Shown here: one piece after another, positions 58,750-64,000 of the stretch
Layout: each line of letters begins with the position of its first letter
Position numbering within the stretch: the stretch's first letter is position 1
Assembly: GCF_030053135.1 (NCBI RefSeq)
Contig: NZ_CP125652.1
Location: forward strand, 186,001-250,000
Length of the DNA: 64,000 nucleotides
DNA from: Rhizobium sp. BT04
Lineage (GTDB): Bacteria > Pseudomonadota > Alphaproteobacteria > Rhizobiales > Rhizobiaceae
Direction of reading: 5' to 3'
The notes under the pieces: generated by a model
What the model saw: only the letters and a program-made list of their open reading frames with translations
What the model was told of the DNA's origin: nothing
The model's database searches: none
Position numbers and translations under genes: made by a program

Positions 58750-59613
58750 GTGACAATTTCTGCCGACATCGAAGACAATGCTCACGCCGCATTCGCCAGG
58801 TCTCCATTTGACGCCAGATCTCCATTTGACGAAAGTGTCGCCGGTCTTTACCAGGCCCTTCTCGTGCCGATCCTCTTCGAGCCCTATGCGGCGGAGATGG
58901 CGATTCTCGCCGACCGATCGAAACCTGGCAGTGTTCTTGAGGTTGCCGCGGGGACTGGTGCCTTGACGCGTGCTCTGCGCGGGACGCTTGATCCGCCGAC
59001 GGAGATCGTTGCTACCGATCTCAGCCAGGCGATGATCGACGTCGGTGCGCCATCGGTGACGATGTCGCGGACTCATTGGATGCACGCCGATGCACAAAAT
59101 CTCCCATTCGCGCCCGAGATGTTCGATCTCGTCATCTGCCAGTTCGGCGCAATGTTCTTTCCTGATAAGGTGAAAGCCTATGGAGAGGCTGAAAGAGTGT
59201 TGCGCAGCAAAGGCCGTTTTCTGTTCTCGACGTGGGATTCAATCGAGGCCAACGACTTTGCACGATGTGTGGACGACTGTCTGGCGAACCTCTTCCCGTC
59301 GAATCCCCCGGATTTTCTGAGGCGCTTGCCATATTCCTACTTCGACCCCGGCCCGATCAAGGCGCAAATGTCTTCGGCGGGATTTAAGGCGGTGACCTGC
59401 GATCGGCTCGAATTGACATCGGTCGCGGCCAGCGCGCACGACGTCGCAGCCGCGTTTTGCCAGGGAACGCTGCTCCGCGGAGAGATCGAATGGCGGGCGC
59501 CGGAGCGCATGTCCGAGATCGTCGACGCGGTGGCCGAGCGACTGGAAGCGCGGCACGGAGCTTGTCCCAGCGGCAGCATGAGCGCGTTGGTGGTTGCCGG
59601 CCGAGCTGCGTAA
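58750..59613 (+). CDS. Class I SAM-dependent methyltransferase
   Basis: The protein has 287 aa from GTG 58750, which has GGAG at 8 nt; ATG 58723 is the alternative and would add nine residues. SAM motif I is VLEVAAGTGALTRALRG, motif II VATDLSQAMID and motif IV FDLVICQFGAMFFPD, as in UbiE/MenG-like methyltransferases. The C-terminal half, probably substrate-binding, gives no clue to the acceptor. The N-terminus carries an 18-bp tandem duplication (ARSPFDARSPFD). Confidence 0.87.
   Translation: MTISADIEDNAHAAFARSPFDARSPFDESVAGLYQALLVPILFEPYAAEMAILADRSKPGSVLEVAAGTGALTRALRGTLDPPTEIVATDLSQAMIDVGAPSVTMSRTHWMHADAQNLPFAPEMFDLVICQFGAMFFPDKVKAYGEAERVLRSKGRFLFSTWDSIEANDFARCVDDCLANLFPSNPPDFLRRLPYSYFDPGPIKAQMSSAGFKAVTCDRLELTSVAASAHDVAAAFCQGTLLRGEIEWRAPERMSEIVDAVAERLEARHGACPSGSMSALVVAGRAA
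58795..58830 (+). repeat. 18-bp tandem duplication in the methyltransferase gene
   Basis: GCCAGGTCTCCATTTGAC (58795-58812) is followed directly by the same sequence with one change (58813-58830). It adds six codons without breaking the frame. Confidence 0.88.
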
Positions 59614-59640
59614 TCTCTTCGGCGAAGGCTGGTGGGCGAG

Positions 59641-59904
59641 CTATGAGGGCTCGCCGGCCTTCTGCTCGCTCGCGTGAGAAGGTTGATCGCACGGATGACG
59701 TGCTGCTCGATTTCGAAACAGGTCTGGTCATATTCCCGCAGAATGTTCGCATGGACCTTGCGCCTTTGAACAGCGTCGCGCGCCTCGACGGCCATCTGAT
59801 AGGCCTCGAAGAGCTCGAACTGCCAGGGGCCGCGCTTCCATGATCAGCGGCAGACGCATCGCCAGGCGCCTGCGGCCAGCTTCCCGGCGATTGGATCTTG
59901 CCAT
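59641..59904 (-). pseudogene. Small gene with two compensating frameshifts
   Basis: AGGAGG lies 9 nt before ATG 59904, an excellent start. The frame opens MARSNRREAGRRRLAMRLPL, then the likely continuation WQFELFEAYQMAVEARDAVQ and FEIEQHVIRAINLLTRAS is in another frame, with the shift at a CCCC run. A second shift returns to the first frame, which ends EQKAGEPS and TAG 59643-59641. The whole span is a multiple of three. It may be a decayed gene, a programmed shift or a sequence error. No family is recognised. Confidence 0.5.
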
Positions 59905-59990
59905 CACCTTCAGCCTCCTGCCTGTGCCCCGCGATGACGCGGCCTTCCGATCCTGAAATAGCGGCGGCAACGGACATTGAAATGCGTTTA

Positions 59991-60024
59991 GGACCAAAGG
60001 CTGGGATCCATCGGACTGAGGTCC
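59991..60024 (+). promoter_or_regulatory. Paired 12-bp boxes upstream of the first DUF1236 gene
   Basis: GGACCAAAGGCT (59991-60002), 10 nt, GGACTGAGGTCC (60013-60024), 7 nt, then GGAAC of the promoter. Same geometry as the 58.6-kb copy; the first box matches at 9 of 12 positions. Confidence 0.7.
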
Positions 60025-60031
60025 GGGGCGT

Positions 60032-60056
60032 GGAACGACCGCGCCTCCACCTAGTT
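60032..60056 (+). promoter_or_regulatory. EcfG-type promoter of the first DUF1236 gene
   Basis: GGAAC (60032-60036), 16-nt spacer, AGTT (60053-60056); one mismatch from CGTT. It lies 47 nt before the start codon. Confidence 0.7.
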
Positions 60057-60103
60057 GGTTTGGCAGCGGTCACCAAGGCCGCTCCAACAGAAGGAGGAAA
60101 ACA

Positions 60104-60502
60104 ATGCTCTCCAAACTTATCGTAGCTGCGGCAACCGCCGCGACTCTGATGTCGGGCGCCGCATTCGCCCAGTCATCGACTGTCAACGGTGCGGCCGGTG
60201 GCGCGGTCACCGGGGCAATCGTCGGCGGTCCCGTCGGAGCTGCCGTCGGCGGCGTTGCCGGTGCAATCGTCGGCACCGCGATCGATCCGCCGCCGCAAAA
60301 GGTCGTCACCTATGTCCGCGAGGCTCCGGCACCGTCGACCCGGGTGGTCGTGAAGGAAAAGATTGTCGTCGGCCAGCCGCTTCCGGAGACGGTCGTCGTC
60401 ACGCCTATTCCCGATGATCCGACTTATGCGTATGCGGTGGTCAATGATCAACGTATCATCGTCGAACCGTCGTCACGCAAGGTGATCCAGGTCATCAAGT
60501 GA
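60104..60502 (+). CDS. DUF1236 exported protein with glycine zipper
   Basis: The protein has 132 aa. A signal peptide (MLSKLIVAAATAATLMSGAA, cleaved near AFA-QS) is followed by a glycine-zipper stretch GAVTGAIVGGPVGAAVGGVA and then the DUF1236 domain ending YAVVNDQRIIVEPSSRKVIQ. AGGAGGAAA precedes ATG 60104. DUF1236 proteins are periplasmic or envelope proteins of unknown role in Rhizobiales. It is first in a run of envelope genes reaching 62240. Confidence 0.88.
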   Translation: MLSKLIVAAATAATLMSGAAFAQSSTVNGAAGGAVTGAIVGGPVGAAVGGVAGAIVGTAIDPPPQKVVTYVREAPAPSTRVVVKEKIVVGQPLPETVVVTPIPDDPTYAYAVVNDQRIIVEPSSRKVIQVIK

Positions 60503-60566
60503 CCTGACCTCCACGCGGCCCTGCCGCGTCTTTCTTCCCCAGATCATCGTACAGAGTCTGATAACC

Positions 60567-60599
60567 GCCGCACGACGGCCGGCAGTGTCGTCGTGCGGC
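60567..60599 (+). promoter_or_regulatory. Hairpin between the two DUF1236 genes
   Basis: A perfect 11-bp stem GCCGCACGACG/CGTCGTGCGGC with an 11-nt loop and no U run lies 19 nt before the second gene. It may stabilise or process the mRNA rather than terminate it. Confidence 0.6.
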
Positions 60600-60617
60600 C
60601 AAAGCAGAGAGATTATT

Positions 60618-61433
60618 ATGAAAACCAAGACATTTACCGTCCTGATGACAGCACTCTCGATCGGCGTTTCACCGGTCGGCATCATCTCCGCCTCGGCGCA
60701 GGATGCGCCGATCCTTCCCAAGAAAGGTGCTGCCCAAAGCGGCCAGTCCAGCGGCGGTGCGACGACCCAGCAGCCGGATGCGAGCGGTGCCGCCTCGGGT
60801 GGCGCGGGAGCCTCGACCGGTCAGGGCACGCAGCAGCCTTCGGGTTCCGACGACAGCGCGTCGGGCGCATCCTCCGGAACCGCCACGGAGGGATCTTCCG
60901 GGCAGACGGCACCCGAGCCAGGCGCCAAGACGCCGTCCGGCTCTGACAGCTCGAAGACATCCAAGCCGGGACAAACCTCGACGGAAAGCCAGAAGCCTGG
61001 CGGCAGCCAGGACACCGGCACATCGACCGGCGAGACTGAAAAATCCGGCGCCGCCGCCAAGTCCTCCGGCGGTTCGACCGAAACCCAGTCGAACAGCAAG
61101 ACCAACGTCGAAACCAACAACACATCGGTCGACAGCAACACGAAAAACACCACGAAGACCGAGACCACGACCAACGTGAACATCTCCGTCGAGCAGCAGA
61201 CGGAAATCCGCAGCGTCGTGAAGGAAGTTCATGTCGAGCCGGTTCGGGAAGCGGACTTCACGGTCTCGGTCGGCACGACCATCCCGAAGAAGATCCGGCT
61301 CGAGCCGCTGCCGCCGCGCATCATCAAGATCGTACCGCAGTACAAGGCCTATCGCTTCTTCATTCTCGCGGACGGCCGGATCGTCATCGTCGATCCTTCC
61401 GCCTTCACGATCGTCTACATCATTTCGGCATGA
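60618..61433 (+). CDS. DUF1236 exported protein with long Ser/Thr/Gly-rich linker
   Basis: The protein has 271 aa. A signal peptide (MKTKTFTVLMTALSIGVSPV ... ASAQ) is followed by about 150 residues dominated by Ser, Thr, Gly, Gln and Lys, with no fold expected. The C-terminal 70 residues form a DUF1236 domain (DFTVSVGTTIPKKIRLEPLP; KAYRFFILADGRIVIVDPSA). The linker may span the periplasm or peptidoglycan and could be a glycosylation target. It is paralogous in its C-terminus to the upstream gene. Confidence 0.86.
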   Translation: MKTKTFTVLMTALSIGVSPVGIISASAQDAPILPKKGAAQSGQSSGGATTQQPDASGAASGGAGASTGQGTQQPSGSDDSASGASSGTATEGSSGQTAPEPGAKTPSGSDSSKTSKPGQTSTESQKPGGSQDTGTSTGETEKSGAAAKSSGGSTETQSNSKTNVETNNTSVDSNTKNTTKTETTTNVNISVEQQTEIRSVVKEVHVEPVREADFTVSVGTTIPKKIRLEPLPPRIIKIVPQYKAYRFFILADGRIVIVDPSAFTIVYIISA

Positions 61434-61441
61434 CAGCCGGC

Positions 61442-61469
61442 GCCCTCGGCGGCCTCCGCCACCGAGGGC
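61442..61469 (+). promoter_or_regulatory. Hairpin before the 55-aa protein gene
   Basis: A perfect 8-bp stem GCCCTCGG/CCGAGGGC with a 12-nt loop is followed by the AGGAGAGGAA ribosome-binding site rather than U, so it is more likely an mRNA processing or translation-control element. Confidence 0.5.
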
Positions 61470-61482
61470 GAGGAGAGGAAAC

Positions 61483-61650
61483 ATGATCTATTCAGAAGAG
61501 AAATCCGCTGGTCTGGCGATGCCTCTGATCGCCATCCTGCTGGCCATCGCCGGCATTCTCGCCATGCTCGTTGTGACCGGCGGCCGGGATAGCCACGCTG
61601 CCGGCCGCGTCTGGGTTCCGCAGGCTCAACAGCAGGGGGCGGGAAAATGA
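61483..61650 (+). CDS. Small membrane protein, 55 aa
   Basis: ATG 61483 has a strong AGGAGAGGA site. One membrane span (AMPLIAILLAIAGILAMLVV) is flanked by a short polar N-terminus and a Gln-rich C-terminal tail. Its stop overlaps the start of the BA14K gene (ATGA), so the two are translationally coupled and probably act in the same compartment. No family is recognised. Confidence 0.75.
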   Translation: MIYSEEKSAGLAMPLIAILLAIAGILAMLVVTGGRDSHAAGRVWVPQAQQQGAGK

Positions 61651-62240
61651 ACGCGCTCGCATCCGTCGCCTTCGGCATTGTCAGCTCGGTCGGGGCCTGT
61701 ATCGCCGCCGCATCGGTTGCCTCCCACGTCGTGGCGGATCCCAAATCTCATGCCTTCCACGATCTTGCAGAGCCCGATCTCTGGACGACGAATCCGGTGA
61801 AAGTCGACCATCAGCGGCAGGGTTATGAGCGAATTGCGCCTCTCTATTCCAGCTATGTCACCGAGGCGCCGGCCATCACGACGGCAAGCATGACGGCCGG
61901 GGCGAAGCCGGCATATACCGGCCCGTCAACCGCACGTCAGACACCGCAGCCGAAATTTTCGACCGAGCATCTTGCCTGGTGCGCGCAGCGCTATCGCTCC
62001 TTCGATCCTGCGGCCAACAGCTATCGATCCTTTAGCGGCGAGATCCGCACCTGCTCTTCGCCGTATCAGCAGACTGTCGCCGAGGCCGATGGGAGCGTCG
62101 GCGTGAAAGTGAATGCACAGGCGGCGACCTGGTGCGCTGCTCGTTACCGGTCGTATCGACCGGAAGACAATAGCTATCAGCCACGGGACGGGCCGCGGCG
62201 CACCTGCGAAGCACCGGTTATCATCGCCACGAATAATTGA
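61647..62240 (+). CDS. BA14K-family protein with two BA14K repeats
   Basis: The protein has 197 aa. A membrane or signal segment (ASVAFGIVSSVGACIAAASV) is followed by a linker and two copies of the BA14K motif: WCAQRYRSFDPAANSYRSFS near residue 112 and WCAARYRSYRPEDNSYQPRD near 162, each with a later Cys. BA14K is a Brucella immunoreactive protein family tied to the cell envelope in Rhizobiales; most members have one copy. The paired cysteines may form disulfides in the periplasm. Confidence 0.88.
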   Translation: MNALASVAFGIVSSVGACIAAASVASHVVADPKSHAFHDLAEPDLWTTNPVKVDHQRQGYERIAPLYSSYVTEAPAITTASMTAGAKPAYTGPSTARQTPQPKFSTEHLAWCAQRYRSFDPAANSYRSFSGEIRTCSSPYQQTVAEADGSVGVKVNAQAATWCAARYRSYRPEDNSYQPRDGPRRTCEAPVIIATNN

Positions 62241-62277
62241 TCGTAGCCGGTGTTTGCCAACGCGCTGAGTTGCAGTC

Positions 62278-62289
62278 AGACCAAAGTCC
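62278..62289 (+). promoter_or_regulatory. Single box matching the paired-box motif
   Basis: AGACCAAAGTCC differs from GGACCAAAGTCC (55563) at one position. It lies 54 nt before the start of the 104-aa protein gene. No second box at 22-23 nt and no GGAAC element is seen. Confidence 0.45.
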
Positions 62290-62343
62290 GTATTACAAAC
62301 GCTGCGGTTGTGATATTCGGTTTCGTTGGGTCGGAGAGCAGGG

Positions 62344-62658
62344 ATGGCGACGACGCTGATAACGGAAATTCAACGGGCGCAGACAAGGCTCCGGTTCTTG
62401 AGCCGGACCGAGCGCGGAGCCCTGATCATTCGCATCCTCCGCGAGCTGAAGACGCATCGACAGGAGGCTCTCGGCAATGTGCCGGCCGACCGTTGCGTTT
62501 GGATCGACAGGCTTATCGCATCCGTTTCCTCGACGATTTCGGAAATCGCCAACATGCAGGACGTTGAATTCAATCGTGTCCTGACCGAATTCGAAAAGCT
62601 TATGGCGACGCTCCAGGACATCTCGCATGCGGAAAAGTTGCCGAAGACTATCCACTGA
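62344..62658 (+). CDS. Hypothetical helical protein, 104 aa
   Basis: ATG 62344 has GGAG about 7 nt upstream. The protein is predominantly helical, with heptad-like hydrophobic spacing (LITEIQRAQTRLRFLSRTER, LIASVSSTISEIANMQDVEF) and no signal or membrane segment. A three- or four-helix bundle is likely. No family is recognised; its placement suggests membership of the stress island. Confidence 0.65.
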   Translation: MATTLITEIQRAQTRLRFLSRTERGALIIRILRELKTHRQEALGNVPADRCVWIDRLIASVSSTISEIANMQDVEFNRVLTEFEKLMATLQDISHAEKLPKTIH

Positions 62659-62765
62659 GGAGAGATCGCCCGCGATCTTATCGGGGCTGCGGCCTCGGCG
62701 TCGTCTGATCCGTGCACCGACTGCCTCAGCGGAAACCGTTCCCGTCGCGAGAGCGTTCTCTTTCC

Positions 62766-63551
62766 ATGACCGAAACGAAATCCCGCGCTGACCATGACGA
62801 GGCGCCCGCCGAAGATGACCCGAAGTCCGGCGCCGACATTGCCTTCCCTTACGACAGGATGACCGTCGAACAGTTCCGCAAGCGCTTTCCCCGTGCCCGC
62901 TGGAACGACGCTCGCAAGGCCTGGTTCGTTCCCGGGCGGACGGCGTCTCGCCGCATCGGGCGATGGCTTGCCGAGCTGGAGGCCGAGGCCGACGCCCATG
63001 CGGATGCGAAGGGACGCGACGCCTTCACCTTCGATCCGATCGATAGTCCATACCTTGAACTCGGTAAGGCAGGCTTTCGCATCCGCACGCCCTATTCAAA
63101 AACCGTCGTCGACGAACTGCGCCAAGTGCCATTCTCACGCTGGGACGGCGATCTCAGGATTTGGCACGTTCCCTTCCGATCCTATGAGGACCTCAGACGT
63201 CGATGGCCTGAAATCGAAGCGGCTGCCCGCAGAAACGAGCCGGAGGAGAGACGGCGGCGGGCCGAGGAGCGGAAAGGGACCGAGCAGGAGATCCGCAGCC
63301 GGCTCCGCTCTGCGGAACGAAAGCGCCATCGTTACCCGCTTCCAAGCGACGATTTGCCGCCGATCGGCCGGCCGGTGGCCGTCGCCTATGGAATTGTGGT
63401 CCTTACTGAAATATCCGGCGAACTGGTCGATCCGGACGTCGTTGCCGACTTCTATCCGGGCGTGACCGAAGATCACGTCTGGGGACATTGGCGGGTGCCG
63501 ACGCTTGAAGAACTCGTCCGCACTTGGCCTGCGAAGATGCCCTCCGGCTGA
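62766..63551 (+). CDS. HARP-like domain protein
   Basis: The protein has 261 aa from ATG 62766. Two related segments are seen: YDRMTVEQFRKRFPRARWND and AWFVPGRTASRRIGRWLAEL, then FRIRTPYSKTVVDELRQVPF and WDGDLRIWHVPFRSYEDLRR. Both resemble the HARP motif of SMARCAL1-type helicases, which binds branched DNA; no helicase is attached here. A charged coil (residues 175-205) leads to GHWRVPTLEELVRTWPAKMP. After the stop a frame-shifted continuation to 63648 repeats that last motif, so the C-terminus may be truncated. Confidence 0.72.
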   Translation: MTETKSRADHDEAPAEDDPKSGADIAFPYDRMTVEQFRKRFPRARWNDARKAWFVPGRTASRRIGRWLAELEAEADAHADAKGRDAFTFDPIDSPYLELGKAGFRIRTPYSKTVVDELRQVPFSRWDGDLRIWHVPFRSYEDLRRRWPEIEAAARRNEPEERRRRAEERKGTEQEIRSRLRSAERKRHRYPLPSDDLPPIGRPVAVAYGIVVLTEISGELVDPDVVADFYPGVTEDHVWGHWRVPTLEELVRTWPAKMPSG

Positions 63552-63701
63552 GGACGCCGAGTGGTGGCTGCCGACGATCGAGGAACTCAGACCCGCCCGT
63601 CGGACGGCAAGATCGCGCGAAGCCAGGAGGCGCGCCAAGACGTCGTGACCGCGGCACTCTTGCTCAGTGGAACAAGTTGCGCGGCTGGCCATTTGTTGTC
63701 C

Positions 63702-64000
63702 ATGAAAACACCACTGCCGATGTCGCTGCTCGCTCTGGCCATCTCCGTTGGCGGTGCCGCCGCGCGGGAGCTCCGATCCGAAGCCATCAATGGTGCTTCG
63801 ATTGCCGCTCTTGGGGCGGAGATGCCTTCATCCACAGATCCAGACCCCGCGATCGTCCGCCTTCAGGTCCTGCTCGACCGCGCCGGCGCGTCTCCCGGCG
63901 TGATCGATGGCCTCTCCGGCGAGAACGTCAATAAGGCGGTGGCCGGTTTCGAGGCCATGAACAAGCTTCCTGTTGATGGCAGGGTGGATCCGGAAGTCGT
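63702..64000 (+). CDS. L,D-transpeptidase-like exported protein, N-terminal part (partial)
   Basis: The frame from ATG 63702 runs open to the window end (99 complete codons). A signal peptide (PLPMSLLALAISVGGAAARE) is followed by a peptidoglycan-binding domain: PAIVRLQVLLDRAGASPGVI, DGLSGENVNKAVAGFEAMNK and LPVDGRVDPEV. This N-terminal layout is common in rhizobial YkuD-type L,D-transpeptidases, but the catalytic domain lies outside the window. It would act on the cell wall, in keeping with the envelope genes before it. Confidence 0.75.
   Translation, partial: MKTPLPMSLLALAISVGGAAARELRSEAINGASIAALGAEMPSSTDPDPAIVRLQVLLDRAGASPGVIDGLSGENVNKAVAGFEAMNKLPVDGRVDPEV

Noticed and set aside
63664..63701. 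GGAAC near 63670 followed by a GTT as an EcfG promoter of the L,D-transpeptidase-like gene
   Set aside because: The spacer is about 20 nt instead of 16-17 and the start codon follows immediately, leaving no room for a transcription start.

Overview
Organism and evidence. The window looks like chromosomal DNA of a GC-rich alphaproteobacterium of the Rhizobium etli / R. leguminosarum group. The ribosomal super-operon has the alphaproteobacterial order, with adk between secY and rpsM. BA14K and DUF1236 envelope proteins are present, as are GGAAC...GTT promoters typical of the alphaproteobacterial general-stress sigma factor EcfG. The genus is inferred from family recognition; no search was run. 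No tRNA, rRNA, CRISPR array or insertion sequence was seen.

Region 1 (1-20.4 kb) is translation machinery. The 3' end of rpoC and its terminator are followed by a small antisense hypothetical gene. Then come rpsL-rpsG-fusA-tuf, rpsJ-rplC-rplD-rplW-rplB-rpsS-rplV-rpsC-rplP-rpmC-rpsQ, rplN-rplX-rplE-rpsN-rpsH-rplF-rplR-rpsE-rpmD-rplO-secY-adk and rpsM-rpsK-rpoA-rplQ. Several gaps inside the cluster carry strong hairpins, some followed by U runs. They divide the long transcript into segments.

Region 2 (20.4-37.5 kb) is mixed chromosomal content: a DUF2809 membrane protein, MsrP/MsrQ periplasmic methionine-sulfoxide repair, ilvD, an LprI-like secreted protein, a DUF1232 protein, an HtrA-type protease overlapping rarA, and small hypotheticals. 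It also holds a hydrolase remnant, a ketopantoate-reductase-like enzyme, an SDR divergent from a LysR regulator, a nucleoside deoxyribosyltransferase-like protein, an exported HSL-family esterase whose nucleophile Ser is replaced by Gly, a carboxymuconolactone-decarboxylase-like protein and a PAS histidine kinase.

Region 3 (37.8-53.8 kb) is a compact, co-directional catabolic cluster with many start/stop overlaps. It encodes a LacI regulator with a palindromic operator just upstream, a CoA-transferase, an enoyl-CoA hydratase, an aldehyde dehydrogenase, a complete CUT1 sugar ABC importer, two GMC flavo-oxidoreductases, a Gfo/Idh/MocA dehydrogenase and a fumarate-reductase-like flavoprotein. 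It appears to import a carbohydrate-like compound, oxidise it at several positions and pass a carboxylate into CoA chemistry. The substrate is unknown.

Region 4 (53.8-64 kb) is a stress and envelope island around a NarX/NarL-type two-component system: xthA, a DUF883-like protein, a Gly/Asn-rich exported protein, small membrane proteins, a methyltransferase, two DUF1236 proteins, a double-BA14K protein, a HARP-like protein and the start of an L,D-transpeptidase-like gene. Its most notable feature is a repeated pair of 12-bp GGACC...GTCC boxes. At two promoters the pair sits at identical spacing upstream of an EcfG-type promoter, which suggests a response-regulator/EcfG co-regulated regulon.
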